Part shown: one piece after another, positions 11,670 through 23,164 of the stretch
Numbering within the stretch: the first letter of the stretch is position 1
Layout: each line of letters begins with the position of its first letter
Source of the DNA: Congeria kusceri
Lineage: Eukaryota; Mollusca; Bivalvia; Myida; Dreissenidae
Direction of reading: 5' to 3'
Length of the DNA stretch: 64,000 bases
NCBI GenBank assembly: GCA_027627225.1
Contig: CM051024.1
Span: forward strand, 81,314,704-81,378,703
Notes under the pieces: generated by a model
The model's database searches: none
Seen by the model: only the letters and a program-made list of their open reading frames with translations
Told to the model about the DNA's origin: nothing
Translations under genes and position numbers: made by a program

Positions 11670-12584
11670 TCATAATAAAATCCAATTTTTATCAGGGTAC
11701 CTCAAAAGTTCCTTCCTCATATTTGCTGGTACAACTGGGGGTTCGGATATCCATTTCACATCATTTCTTAAAGATGACTGTTCTAAGTAACTGTTGACTT
11801 CAAATGACATTTTCTTCATAATAGCGATTGTTTTCCTGGTGGCTTCACAAGCGTCATCCAAATCCTTAATGACATCAGAAATTTCACTTTGTATCGATAA
11901 ACCCAATAATCGACACGTCGAATCTGTGGTAAGTGATTTAGAATGTTCCGGAGCTTTCAGTATTTGATTTTTTGTATCTTGTGAAATATGTTCGGTGAAT
12001 CGTGTTTCATAGTTTATTTTTTCCAGAATAAGATTAACAGTTTTTGCTGGGATTGCGTATTTTTGAACACAATAGTTAAGTAAGACACTACATTTAAACA
12101 GCCTGCTCAAATGCGTTGTGTCAAGAGTCATCACTGGGACAGTTTCTCCTGCAGTTTCAATCGTCCATGCAATGTCTTGCACATCAGTTTCCATACCCAC
12201 TGCAGTGGCTTCCTTTGTAAACTTATATTCACGCATGTACGCTTCCATATCAACGTGAAAATGTCCTGTGCGATAGTAGTGCTTAATGTCAACCCTTTCT
12301 CTCTTTCGGAGTGTTGATTTAATACCAACTGACAACAAACATTCGTTGATCAAGCCCAAGACATGCGCTAAGTTCTCTTCTATGTAATCCGAGATGGTTG
12401 TAGCAACTTCGAGTTGCCCGGAACCAAATATAACCCTGCCTAGCACCTCCCTATTTGACTTGATGTAACTGTCGACAAATGCTTGCTCCGATGGTGAAAG
12501 ACTATTTGCAAGGTCCACAATGCAAAACAAAGGCTGTCTAACAGCTACATTGGCCTCCAGGTAATCCAAAATATGACCCAAATT
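11670..12584 (-). CDS. Exon 3 of the unrecognised 416-residue protein gene
   Basis: The acceptor CTTATTTTCAG precedes the exon at 12585, and the exon starts in phase 0 (Asn-Leu-Gly-His). It runs 304 codons to TGA at 11672-11670. It carries the VDLANSLSP segment and a long, probably helical C-terminal half ending PDKNWILL. Confidence 0.7.
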   Translation of the reverse strand, partial: NLGHILDYLEANVAVRQPLFCIVDLANSLSPSEQAFVDSYIKSNREVLGRVIFGSGQLEVATTISDYIEENLAHVLGLINECLLSVGIKSTLRKRERVDIKHYYRTGHFHVDMEAYMREYKFTKEATAVGMETDVQDIAWTIETAGETVPVMTLDTTHLSRLFKCSVLLNYCVQKYAIPAKTVNLILEKINYETRFTEHISQDTKNQILKAPEHSKSLTTDSTCRLLGLSIQSEISDVIKDLDDACEATRKTIAIMKKMSFEVNSYLEQSSLRNDVKWISEPPVVPANMRKELLRYPDKNWILL

Positions 12585-14251
12585 CTGAAAATAAGAAACT
12601 CATATTTGTTTAACCAGATTTAAAGTTCCAAGTTGTATACCATCAAAATATCATAAAAACATAGGTGCACTTTTAAAAGAATTCAGGGCCTCATTGCCCA
12701 CATTCGTGTGTAGATTTTATCACATGAGAAATAAATCAAAGCTTAGGAGCTTACCTTAATAAACAATTACACAAAACGGGATTTTTTTATTTAAAAAAAC
12801 GCTCTTGACTTTTTGACCATGAGTTTGACCGCAAACAAGTTCAAATCAAATCAACTTTGGTATTCGTTGCCATCCCTAGAAACAACCAATTCCCAAGCAT
12901 GGCCTAGACATATAATCTGACCAAATTTGAAGTTGTTCTCTTGACAAATTATCTCCCTCTTTACATACAATATATCCATTTTTATTGACATACTGGCCAA
13001 GTTTAAACCACACTTGCCACCTGATCAAACTTTTTTTACCCATATTTAACTGAGACAATCAAATTGACAAAGTTTTAAAGTTAATCTGTGACAAGTCTCG
13101 AATTAATGAGATAAAATAAATAGGTTTAACGATCTTTACACACATGATTCGACCTTTTGACCTAGTTTTCTGACGCATATGACCCTTTTTTTACATAGAT
13201 ATATTTCAGGCGACCACTCTGACAGAGTTTAAGAATAATATTGTAGGAAATTATGCATCTAATCCATTAAGGAACTTTATATTATAATTAACATAGTGAA
13301 CTTTTATTCACCCAACTTGACTGAACCTACGTTTCATCGGGGAAATCATTTTTCAGTGTCTCTAAGCTGATCTAATGAAATGGAACCAAACATTTTTTCT
13401 GCCATATTAGACCTACAGACCAAGTTCGTGTTTTCACCTGTTTGTGACTAGACTTGGTAACCCAGTTTCACCTGTTTGTGACTAGACCTAGTAACCCAGT
13501 GTTTTATTCCACATGTACTAATAGAAAACTTGATGTACACATGTAGCTTTTTAGGACAGACCAATATGCCGAGGTTTTAAGCTGTTCAGATGAAAATTGT
13601 GACCTGTATGTGTTTTCAAAGATATTCTCGACACGGCACATCGCACATCACTATTGCACGACGGACAGAGTCGGATCTGAACTACTTACTATAAAGCCTT
13701 CGTTCTCTGGTGAGTTGTTTTTTCATTAACTGAATTTAGTTTCATATATTAAAAAAAGGTTTATTATACCTGTACGAAAATATCGTCTAGCTCCTGACCG
13801 TTTACATAGCACAGACAGACACGTGCTTTCGTTGCACTGTGAGGCGGCTGTGGCTCTGCATTGCGGTCGACAAAGGTGTTCTCTTTCGGCAGGACTGCAT
13901 TTCCAACATGGACCATTTCCAAATCGTTTTGATACCAGGTGAAAGCGTCATCAATTTTCCACATCAAATCAAAATTTATGTTGAATGGAAGAGAACCTGA
14001 TAATATATTTATGTGTTTCTCTGTTACTGTTACATAATGAAAGCAATGCCAATTGTATAAAATCAAAACTTGACTTTGCATCAGCATAAATGGTGTCATT
14101 GTTAACTGTAAAAGGGAACTGCAATACGAATGAAGGTCTTACCAATGACACGTTTGAATCGAGGATACAAATCCAGGAATCTTTTCCGGAAGTAGTGTAC
14201 CCTGGGGTACACCCTCCAAGACTCAACGCTGCTGCTTTCGTGGATAGTCAT
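11670..14251 (-). CDS. Unrecognised ~416-residue protein, three-exon gene
   Basis: The proposed join is 14251-14143, 13996-13770, 12584-11670 on the minus strand. The phases fit exactly (109, 227 and 915 nt), giving 416 codons plus TGA. The start ATG at 14251 sits in a strong CCACCATGA context, but it could instead lie inside an exon continuing upstream, because a pyrimidine-rich run with candidate AGs lies nearby. The protein is globular and mixed in charge, with no signal peptide, membrane helix or motif I can name. The stretch PLFCIVDLANSLSP reads like a hydrophobic beta strand plus turn of an ATPase-like fold. A loose resemblance to parts of large RNF213-type AAA proteins was considered and is not supported. 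A polyadenylation signal in this strand (TTTATT on plus) lies at 11649 or 11662, next to the stop. Sequence character and splice-phase agreement make a real gene likely; function unknown. Confidence 0.65.
13434..13500 (+). repeat. ~32-bp tandem duplication in an intron
   Basis: TTCACCTGTTTGTGACTAGA followed by a GGTAACCCAGT-like end occurs twice in succession, within the intron between exons 2 and 3 of the unrecognised gene. Confidence 0.7.
13770..13996 (-). CDS. Exon 2 of the unrecognised 416-residue protein gene
   Basis: The acceptor is TATATTATCAG at 13997 and the donor is CGTACAG|GTATAA at 13770/13769. It enters in phase 1, completing a Gly codon, and leaves in phase 0. It encodes a segment including WKIDDAFTWY and a Pro-rich EPQPPHS turn. 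Confidence 0.65.
14143..14251 (-). CDS. Exon 1 (or first recognisable exon) of the unrecognised protein gene
   Basis: The donor CATTG|GTAAGA at 14143/14142 is strong. The frame is open from a TGA just upstream of 14251 to the donor. It encodes a basic, aromatic stretch (YPRVHYFRKRFLDLYPRFKR). The start choice rests on the CCACCATGA context only. Confidence 0.5.
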
Positions 14252-14971
14252 GGTGGAAAGTCCAAGGAAAACATAAGGTCATGAACCAAAAGCAACTAAA
14301 ACAAACAAACAGCATGACGAATGATGTTAAAATGTCACAAAATACTGTTGATTATTTTTAGAAATAGGCCTACATTCTCGACATTCACAGTAAAGTTTTA
14401 ATCATGTTTAGTTTCATGTTTGAATATAACAGTCATTAGATATGTGTCTCGAGTTATCGTAAACAGTTTCCAAAACTTTCACCATTGCAGTGTATTTCAC
14501 CTTTAGGGAAAGGATGGCGGGGCCCTTCAGAAGGAAAACTACTGCTTTTATGAAAAGGGGGCAATTTGACAACTCATAATTTAAGTCAGATTCAATACCT
14601 TACTCAACATCACCCTTTACCGACTTACCACAGTTATCACACAAATTAAGGAAATAATAAACAATTATAATAAAGTATAAAACTTCAGGCTCAAACAACT
14701 TTATTTAAAGTTTTCGTTAAGATGCGCAATAATCAGGGTCATTTGCCCCCACTTCTGGAGGGTAATTTTCTGCAAATATATATATTTTTCAGGAGGGGAA
14801 TGGGGTCTAATATCCGCCCCAAGATATACAATACACTACATGTGCAACCTTTTTAACGTCATGAATACTACATTATGTTTAAGTCTGCATATTTCTTTAA
14901 GCAAACACTACATCAATATACAAGAAACAAGTATGGGGGTCTTAGTGTGTTTATGCCTAACTTTCTTGGGT

Positions 14972-15311
14972 TTAGTAGTTTCATTTCTTTATAAACAGTA
15001 ATGGGTTAAATGCCTTATCCGATCAATCAGTCAACCAATCATGTGTACTTCTATTTGAGAACAGACAAAATCCTTTAGGACATTAAGGAATGTCTGACAA
15101 ATATAATATCAACATACCTCAATACTTGCTGTCATCATGCTAAAATAGTGTACGTACTACATAAATGAACTGGTAGCAGAAGTAAACATAATTTTTCTAA
15201 ATTATTATATACTTTTAGTCTTTTTTATTGTTAAGTTATTAATTAGGATTGGCTGACTGATTGATTGGATAAGGCATTAAACCCATTAGTGCTTATAAAT
15301 GGTTTCATCCC
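14972..15311. mobile_element. MITE-like element with ~50-bp inverted ends
   Basis: The segment 14990-15045 (…AATGCCTTATCCGATCAATC) is matched in reverse complement by 15246-15302 (GATTGATTGGATAAGGCATT…) over about 50 bp with a few mismatches. The spacer of about 200 bp has no ORF. Outer limits are approximate. Confidence 0.6.
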
Positions 15312-15479
15312 AATATAAAGTAAAGAAATTTTACTTCAAATTATACAATGTAGATCTACATTACATAACACACAACCGTTTTGGCACTTAAGCATGTGTT
15401 ATTTACCAAGATAAACAAAGCTATTGAACTAAAGTGAAAATAAGTCAACTAATGATAATTTGAAAAAGACCACCACATA

Positions 15480-16468
15480 TACTGGCGCAGTGCCTAAATC
15501 CGCCACATTTGGGGGGTATTTTTACGATATTTTCAAAAGTTGTTTACCGATTGATATACAAATTTACATAAATCAAGTTAGGCTTAATGTGCATTTGCTG
15601 GCGTGTTTTGGTTACATTTCAAATACTCTGATAATGAAAATTTTTATAGAGATTGAAGGCCTAAACAGTGTAAAAAATGAGCGCGAAAATGCCTAAATCC
15701 GCCACCCGTCTTTAAAATGTTCAAACTGCTCGAAAAAAATTATGTTTTATGAATTCTGTTTTCAAAGCAACTTCTATTGACTCCTATTGGCAAAACTCCC
15801 ACTTTTGTTTATTTAAGGGTCATTGTCTAGTGTTTAAAAAAAAAACACGGTGATCCGAAGTTGCTTGGTGAAAATCGTACATCAGGAACTGTGACATGCT
15901 TAATCCACATTTGACTATTGTTCTTATTTAATTTTCTATATAAAGCAGCTTGTTGTCTGTTATTTAAAAAAAAATCAATTTATTCCCAATACTCATTTGT
16001 TTTTATAAAAATAGCCTTGAAACTGAGGCCCTGCGTGCATGTGGGACAAATAATAAGGGTTTTGAGTAGCTAGATATTTGCGCTCTTAATATGCAGTTTT
16101 TTCCGCATTTTATTGTATGTAATGCCAATGATTAATGGTTATTTGTATGCTGCACATGCTCACATGGATATAATATTAAAACACGATAATTTAATTTTAT
16201 CATGGACACCATGAAGGGCCTCAAAATTGGGCATGCACAGTATGAAATAGATTCCCCGCATGCAGTTTGTTTGCATTTAGGGGTTATGTACACAATAATT
16301 GAATTAAATATTTATTTTAGCACAAATCAAGATGAAAACTCGTCAGCATTATTAAGGGAAAGTATATGATTGACTGAGATCAACAAACTAGAAATCGCCC
16401 GTAAAAAAACGCTAATTCGGATGGTGTGGCGGATTAGGCAAGTGGCGGATTTAGGCACTGCATCAGTA
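15480..16468. mobile_element. Non-autonomous ~990-bp TIR element
   Basis: The ends 15487-15506 (GCAGTGCCTAAATCCGCCAC) and 16442-16461 are exact 20-bp inverted repeats. The inversion extends outward through TACTG (15480-15484) against CAGTA (16464-16468). The core GCCTAAATCCGCCAC recurs at 15691-15705, and a TGGCGGATTAGGCA variant lies just inside the right end near 16427, so the termini have subterminal copies. No transposase frame is present. No convincing target duplication is seen, so the superfamily is not assigned. Confidence 0.75.
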
Positions 16469-18360
16469 GTCCTTCTTTCCTATACTATAGATTCAGCCAT
16501 TCCTTTAGATTCAGCCACCCCTAGATAATTAAAAATAACTAGTATTTCTTATAAAACTTGTGTTAGTTATCTGTACTGAAACAATTCTTTCACATAAATA
16601 TTGTTTTTGGTTTTAAACATTGTGAATTTTAGATTTTGTCTGAGATGATTTACATTTTTAATAGAAATTCCAAAAAATTGCTGCACACTTTGTGCATAAG
16701 CCAAGAATTTTGTAAACATTCATTTCCAAACAGTATGCTAATGTGTGTTAGTCTAATAAAGAATGTTTCTAATGAATTATATAAAAATTGTAACAAAAAC
16801 TAACTGAATGGCTGATCTCTACAATATCGGGCCTTTATTTAGTAGAAGAGACCTTAAATTTATAGATAAATCTCACTGGTGTTGAAATTGTGGCCTTTTA
16901 GGGTATACAAGCAGCTTAGCTCTTACGTGGCCGAATATACAGGAAAATAGGCTAATTCATTTGTGGCAGTCGTAACCGATTTTAAATAAGAATACTGTAT
17001 ACTGCACTAAAAAACATAGGTTCCTGCTGCATAAAATAACGTTTTCTACGCATTACTTATGTTCAAGACTTTAGTCCAACATTTTTGCTTACAGGTAAGT
17101 TAATACAAATCTTTCAGCGGCATCATACGTAGTCAAAGATGTGTTAGAAACTTGCAGTCGCAAATTCAAGCAATCTTTGTCCTAAAATGGACGCACGAAA
17201 ATAAAGCTAATAACTTAAATCAGAGGACTATTATAATGCCGTTATAAGTCGTATTTATCAAAATATTATAGGAACTATTTCAGTGTTTCATATTTTAACT
17301 ACTATTAAAACAGTTCGCTAGTTATGATTTTATAAATTCTAAAAGGCTTACTTACCTAAACTACCCAAACTATGTTTAGATTTTCATCGGAATTTCCAGA
17401 GCTAATATTAGACTAAAGATATCGCGGTTACTTACCACTAAAAGTTTAGCGTTGTCCTAATATGGTTCCCGGTCGCACGAAACAAGCCAAAACATTTAGT
17501 GACCGCGGGGGTAATCCTATGGTGGGATACTTCTGCATAAGATATCCGGATACTGTTCGTGAAATACTGACTTATTTTTTTTTTTAAAACGTCAATGACA
17601 TATGTTAATTTTTCATGAAAATCTTAATTTTTCTCGATAAGTAACAAAAGTTTGCGAAATAAATCATAGTATCTTCTACACAAGAGCGCACTTAAAGTGT
17701 GTATGTACGATCTTTCATAACAATTATTTTCAAAATAAGCACAATAAAGTGACTATAAAATTTGAAAGCAGATAGATAAATATAATACTTTCGAAGAAAC
17801 ACTAACATATTGACTAAATCAACAAATAAGAGTGTCGACTCTTGCGTCATTTATTAGTGTTGTGTAACCTAAAACAATATATACATGTTTTGGAGTTTCC
17901 GTCTATACAGACGAAAACAAGTTTGCGATTTAAAAATAGCCATATTATGCGTTTATTACAATGGTTCTTATTTAATTTTCTTCCATTTTAAAGCAAAGTA
18001 CATGTTTATAACTGTATCGGGTTGGTTTAATTTATATCTCTTTGTCTGTTGTAAGTTCGTATATGTATATACACTCCTTAAATGATTTTTTTCTTGATAA
18101 CCAGACAATCTCTTCACAAAAATTTTCGCGAAAGTTTTTTTAGTTTTCTTTATTTATTTTTAAATCTTTAATGATACTTATTTGGTTATTTATTGAAGAA
18201 GTATTCCACCATTAATTCAAAATATCGATTTCCTTGATTCGGTTTAGTACATTGTAAGTAATATATATATATAGACAGTTTAACCGAACAGCCAATAAAC
18301 GTAATGCGCAAACCTCGCGTATTTAATGTTTGAAACAGATATACTGAATAGAGGATATTG
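16469..18360. other. Non-coding, no gene seen
   Basis: AT-rich spacer. It has short open frames without splice context and no recognised RNA gene. Tracts such as ATATATATATATAG near 18262 are simple sequence. Confidence 0.45.
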
Positions 18361-18498
18361 GTTTGTTTTCGGTGTGATAACGCGTTATATCACTGGAAAG
18401 GGAGACAATTAATATTGTCACGAGCGCTTACTCGTGAAAATATGTAAATTGTATCACTTTCCAGTGATGATATAACCTTTATAACATCGAAAACAAAC
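18361..18498. repeat. Foldback element, ~50-bp arms
   Basis: The left arm 18361-18410 (GTTTGTTTTCGGTGTGATAA…) pairs with 18447-18498 (…ACATCGAAAACAAAC). The centre is CACGAGCGCTTACTCGTG, itself a small hairpin. It is MITE-like with no ORF. Confidence 0.7.
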
Positions 18499-18627
18499 AC
18501 ATTTTCTTTTTATTTTATGCTATAGAGTATTTTTTACATTTAACAAAAGTAGTCCAGCACAGTGATAGATATAAGTATATACCTCACTGATATTTTCTAT
18601 ATTTTACCACTTAACATAAAATAAATC

Positions 18628-18820
18628 ATTTTATTCGGGACGGTCTAATTTTCGCTTATTTTGCAGTCCGAACAGAGCGCGAATCTACGACGCCGTGTAA
18701 ATCATCCCTTTGCCCGATGATTAAATTTTATACATGAAAATGGAGAATGAGCGAATTTAAGACCGCGCGAATAAGCCGTTTTACAAGAATGCGCGAAATT
18801 TAGACATCACGAAATAAAAT
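18628..18820. mobile_element. Short MITE-like TIR element
   Basis: ATTTTATTCGGGACGGTCTA at the left is matched, about 75% identical, by the reverse complement of TAGACATCACGAAATAAAAT at the right. The interior is GC-richer (GCGCGAAT motifs) than the flanks. Confidence 0.55.
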
Positions 18821-19711
18821 AATTTTAGAGTAGAAAGCAGAAAAGAAATTGACTGGAAAAAGCATTTTATAAAAACATACCGTTGGGTATATCAATGTTC
18901 AAAACTCGTTACAAATAAAATAAATCGTAATCAGGCTTTTGTTGTTGCAGTTGTTCCACTTCCTCTTGACATATATTGGAACAAAATGATCTAATTTAAT
19001 ATGAAGATATATGAAGAAATGGCACTGATAGGTGTGATGATCATAAGTGTTGAGGAATGCATTAGATAAAGTTATTTAGTGAATTTTTGCCAACAAATGA
19101 ACTGGTGAATGTTGTAACTTTTTATATCCGTAAACATATTGTTTATTTATTCTTATTACCTTCCAGAGAAAAACGCGATTTACTTACCGTACTTGTCCCA
19201 TTATTATAAATGTGCATGTCACAAAAATACACTAGATATACATATGTAAGAAACAACAAAAGATTAAAGGAAAACTCTCGTTTATTTACATATTATATAC
19301 ATATTATTAAGGTTAATACATAAACAACAGTAACAACAGCGTACGTTGTCTGGGCAAAACAGACTGAAATCCGACGGTTTCTGAGTTGGATGTCCGGTAG
19401 CTCCACTGAAATGCTTTCCAAAGGCCAACCTGGTCCAGTATATATCATTCGCCTTACTCATCTTAGTCCTTCCTCGGAACAGAGCTTTTAAAAACATCAT
19501 TTTTCCTTACTTTCATTATTGCCATCTGTCCTTGAACAATTGAAGACACTGCTTGAAACAGATTATTGTCGTCTGATATCGTCTTACCTGAACCATTCCT
19601 TGGCCGGCATCCGCATCATGGGCAATGCATGTTTGATGACGTCATCGCGCTTTCCTGAAAAGCGTCTGAATGCAAATAAACGCTGAACTACAGCAAGGGC
19701 TCTTTCTTATT
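18821..19711. other. Probable 3' UTR and flank of CDC25, no other gene seen
   Basis: This lies immediately downstream of the CDC25 stop codon (minus strand). A 72-codon minus-strand frame at 19282-19500 lies in likely 3' UTR and has no family resemblance. AT-rich otherwise. Confidence 0.4.
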
Positions 19712-19888
19712 TCAAGATGCAAAATTGTCGCAAAAACTCAACTGTTTTCTAAGTCGACTACGGTGTCGTCTACTGGTGCCTAGTTTTTCTCCAGCCGTCC
19801 ATGATTTAGACTTTACCCGGAAGTGACGTAGATCAGCGGAGTGATCCTCGTGCAGCATGGGCTTGTATGTATCCGGGTCACAAAGGTT
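19712..19888 (-). CDS. cdc25: CDC25 terminal exon
   Basis: The acceptor TTCACTTTTCAG ends at 19889. The exon starts in phase 0 (Asn-Leu-Cys-Asp), holds YKPMLHEDHSADLRHFR, the C-terminal helix region and a basic end, and stops at TGA 19714-19712. Confidence 0.92.
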   Translation of the reverse strand, partial: NLCDPDTYKPMLHEDHSADLRHFRVKSKSWTAGEKLGTSRRHRSRLRKQLSFCDNFAS

Positions 19889-21960
19889 CTGAAAAGTGAA
19901 CAGTACACGAATAAATATATGCTTTCTTAATGAAATATTTGAGCGTATGACCGTAGTTTCATTTCAATTTATTTCAAGGAGACTGTGAACACATTTTATA
20001 ATCAAATCTGAAAAGATTATGTTGTAGTTACCACTTGCTCTTTCTGACATCTATATTTAGTAAATAAAGTATCAACTATAAACTTAAAACTTGCAACTAC
20101 CTTGAAGTTCATGAAGAAGGCCTTGTACCCGCCATGGAGCAGGTACACCTCGGGGAACAAAAGGGCGGGGTACTGGTCCTTGTGGAGCTCGCGGTCCTGG
20201 CTACGCAAAAACCGGTACCTGTAAACGATAAGATATTCAAGAGTTAATACAGCATAAATATACGTATATACACATATTATACTGAAAATTATATTTTAAA
20301 AACATACCATTATACAAACTTATTAAGCGGAAAATAATTCTATATATGCTAACTTATTGACTGTATAGGTATTTTTTTCTATAGACATACGGAATGATTT
20401 AAAATAAAACGGGTCCTCTTTGCCACTACTTTATTATTGAATATTCCAAAAAATGCTTACATTTTAGGGCCCCTCTCGGACGAGAATTCGCAGTGGAAGA
20501 TCAGCACGTGTCGGCGACCTCCGTTAAGAAGTTTATTAAGAAGAGCGTTGACGTCATCTTTTGTGAAAAGATTGACCGTCCCTCTGATGTGCCCGCCTTC
20601 AAACTCATACGGGTAGCGGCAGTCGACAATCGTGACGTCATCGAATACGTCATTGTACTTTCCGTTTACAACATCGGCCATGACTTCCGGTGTAATGGAT
20701 TTCAAATCTCGATGCTGCCCTGAAATTGTGGGTAATGAGTATTCACGCGAGCCGTCCGCGATCATGTCACGTGATTCGAGCGTTTCGACAGATTTTAACA
20801 GTTTCTCCGAAATATCTTCCAATTTGCTAGGTGTCGTATCTTTCACTTTCTTTGTGATCCGGATCGGTGAAGCGGTCAAGTCGGTCTCTGCCGATCTTTT
20901 GCCCGAAAACAAGCTTCTCTTGACGTCATCACCAGATCTCCTCCGTGGCAGACGCTTGCACAAAAACTCCACCTAAAATATCACAAACGCGCATGCGTGT
21001 AACATTTAGCATAATAATATTAATCTTGTGCAATTGTCTGCGTGTGCGTTTCATCTTCTGATTGCCAATAGTCTGATATGCCTACTTTTCACACGTATTG
21101 ATAAGGCAGTTTGGCCTTAATACTAGTACAACGAATGTAGGGGAATGGGTGGTATTATAGAGAACCTTTGTCGAAAATTAAGAAAACAATCCTGTAAGTT
21201 CTGAAAATTTATATTTAGATTGTATCTGACAAATAAATACATTGTTTTGGGGATTTTGACGATGAAGAAGCAAAATAATTCCAATTGAATAATATGTGTA
21301 CGTGCTAATAATTATACAATAATCTTTATAAATATGGAGCCTTCTAGACTGTTCTTGGTGTTAGCAAATTGATCACATTTAAGGGATTTTTTCTAATCTT
21401 CATATCGACAGTCTTATATAAACACTTATATTATAGTGGTCAAACATGTATATCAAGTGATATTAAAATTGATGCAATTTTAATTGACTCAATATTATAG
21501 CAGACAAAGAATTTACTGTACATTTAAGTTTTAAGCCATGTTTAAATACTGCCCCAAACAGAAAATGTGTGACCACATATTATCTTTACACAAAATGTAA
21601 TGTAACTGATGTCTTTTCTTTAGGAAATTTAGTACAAGAAAAATAAAATTGGGGTCCTGCATACCATATATATTTCTTAAAAAAAAAAATTATAATGACC
21701 ATACGATAATCCGTATTTTAATGTTTCTCTTGTAAAAAATAAATGTCAGTTAAGGTACTTTTTGCGGCCAACGGGCGATTATTAAATCTAAAAATACGTG
21801 AATTCCTACCGAGTTCGGAGTCTCTTGATGGAAGTTTGACTCTGTACAGTGTTCGCTGCTTTTCAAGCTGCAGCCTTTACTGAATGGCGTGAGCACGTGC
21901 TCGAGTTCCTTGTGCGAGATCTCATCCGGGTCGCTAGTGACGTCATCGAATAATCTGAGT
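19712..21960 (-). CDS. cdc25: M-phase inducer phosphatase (CDC25), last four exons
   Basis: CDC25 phosphatases remove inhibitory phosphates from cyclin-dependent kinases and so trigger cell-cycle transitions. The join is 21960-21810, 20972-20461, 20218-20101, 19888-19712 on minus, with all phases agreeing. Exon two carries a regulatory stretch rich in Ser/Thr/Lys and the start of the rhodanese-like catalytic domain. That includes VDCRYPYEFEGGHIRG and the signature HCEFSSERGP, where Cys-x5-Arg is the active-site loop. The next exon supplies YPALLFPEVYLLHGGYKAFF, and the last supplies YKPMLHED and a basic tail. The catalytic half is complete and undamaged, with no frameshift. The N-terminal regulatory exons and start codon are not in recognisable form: upstream lies the retrotransposon at 22.4-28.3 kb, so they are either beyond it or unrecognised. 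Family identity is very secure; which vertebrate paralogue it matches cannot be said. Confidence 0.93.
20101..20218 (-). CDS. cdc25: CDC25 internal exon
   Basis: The acceptor TATCGTTTACAG is at 20219 and the donor AACTTCAAG|GTAGTT at 20101/20100. The first base completes the Met codon split with the previous exon. It encodes the conserved LFPEVYLLHGGYKAFF strand-loop-helix after the active site. Confidence 0.93.
20461..20972 (-). CDS. cdc25: CDC25 exon with the Cys-x5-Arg active site
   Basis: The acceptor GTGATATTTTAG is at 20973 and the donor CCTAAAAT|GTAAGC at 20461/20460. It has 170 codons plus two bases. The first part is low-complexity and basic (PRRRSGDDVKRSL), a likely regulatory or nuclear-localisation segment. 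The rhodanese fold begins near ITPEVMADVV. Confidence 0.93.
21810..21960 (-). CDS. cdc25: CDC25 upstream exon (regulatory region)
   Basis: The acceptor ACATGTTTTCAG is at 21961 and the donor AACTCG|GTAGGA at 21810/21809. It enters with one base and leaves in phase 0, matching the next exon. The 50 residues are acidic and Ser/Thr rich with no motif. The assignment rests on phase and position rather than sequence similarity. Confidence 0.7.
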
Positions 21961-22085
21961 CTGAAAACATGTGACGTCATGCGTGTGTAATTAAGTCAAG
22001 TTAAATTTACTTAATTCAAACTCAACTCAAATTTAGTGTAACACTGTTTTATCAGTCTCAATCAGTCAGTCAATCAGTCAATCAC

Positions 22086-22190
22086 GAATGAATGAAGGAA
22101 GGAAGGAAGGAAGGAGGAAGGAAGGAAAGAACGAAAGAACGAACGAACGTACGAACGAAGGAACGAGCGAAGGAACGAACAAACGAACGA
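22086..22190 (+). repeat. GAAG/GAAC microsatellite
   Basis: Runs of AAGG drift into AACG tetranucleotides. It lies between the CDC25 upstream exon and the retrotransposon. Confidence 0.9.
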
Positions 22191-22387
22191 ATGACAAAGG
22201 ACAATTCTCTTTTACGGAATAAACTAAAATTGTTGTTGTTGTCCGTCATTTGAAGTTTTTATATTTTATGTTGTTTAAGTGAACCCCCACCCACCCAAAA
22301 AAAAACAAAAAACAAAACCAACAAAATACTGAAAAAACTTGTATGCAAAACTAAGTTTACCTTAGGCTCATTTTTGTAACTTTAATC

Positions 22388-22803
22388 GGCTAATTTTAAT
22401 CCCATTAAAATGTTTAATTTTCTGAGCAGAAGTTGAGTAAATCCCGTCTGACTGAATATTGATCAGTTCATGTATAGAACTACTTTTTGTCATTGTTGGT
22501 TAAGGTTTAGATATTTGTAACACATTCTCGTGCATGTTGTTACCTGCGTGTTTGTTACACCCACATACTAAATACAATACTACATACTTAAATAGTCAGT
22601 ATATTGGCTAATTTTAATCCCTTTGAAATGTTTAATTTTCTGAGCAGCAGTTGAGTAAATCCCGTCTGACTGAATATTGATCAGCTCATGTATTGAACTA
22701 CTTTTTGATTGGCTGTGTGTTTAAACAGGTAAAGTCAATTACTAGAATTTCATACTTGTTTTGGTTTCAATCCGTATAACACACAGCAGTTTTTCTTGAA
22801 ATT
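22388..22803 (+). repeat. Left 416-bp terminal direct repeat
   Basis: It starts GGCTAATTTTAATCCCATTA and ends TTTTTCTTGAAATT. It contains two related ~115-bp blocks starting at 22388 and 22606 (both with TGAGCAG.AGTTGAGTAAATC and TGACTGAATATTGATCAG), so the repeat itself arose by tandem duplication. No differences from the right copy were seen by eye. Confidence 0.9.
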
Positions 22804-23164
22804 TGTTTAATACTGAAATTTGTGTAATACTAACAGGATTATTGTGTTGAATTAGATGGACTTGTTGAAAGATATCTTTGGTCAAGTAGAGATTTCTTCC
22901 ATCGAACATTAAGAAGTACTTGTGAATGAATACGTAAAGTTATATAAAATTATTATATGTGGCTTTAGTATAGGCTAGTCAATTAATAAACATTTGAGAA
23001 ACTCGGAATATCGACGAGACGTCGCCAAATTCCTGTGGTTTCAGTGGACAGGCTCCTGTGGTTCAAGGGAAGCGACACAAACTTTAGAACGACTGAATTT
23101 CCTACCTTGAAATATGAATCTCTACACAAAGTAAAATTAACAAGTCACGAAACGAAGAATCATC

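Noticed and set aside
11670..14251. Assignment to RNF213-like AAA/E3 proteins
   Set aside because: Only a vague resemblance of hydrophobic segments; no Walker motif or RING in the readable exons.
19282..19500. 72-codon minus frame downstream of CDC25
   Set aside because: It lies after the CDC25 stop in likely 3' UTR; no splice sites or homology.
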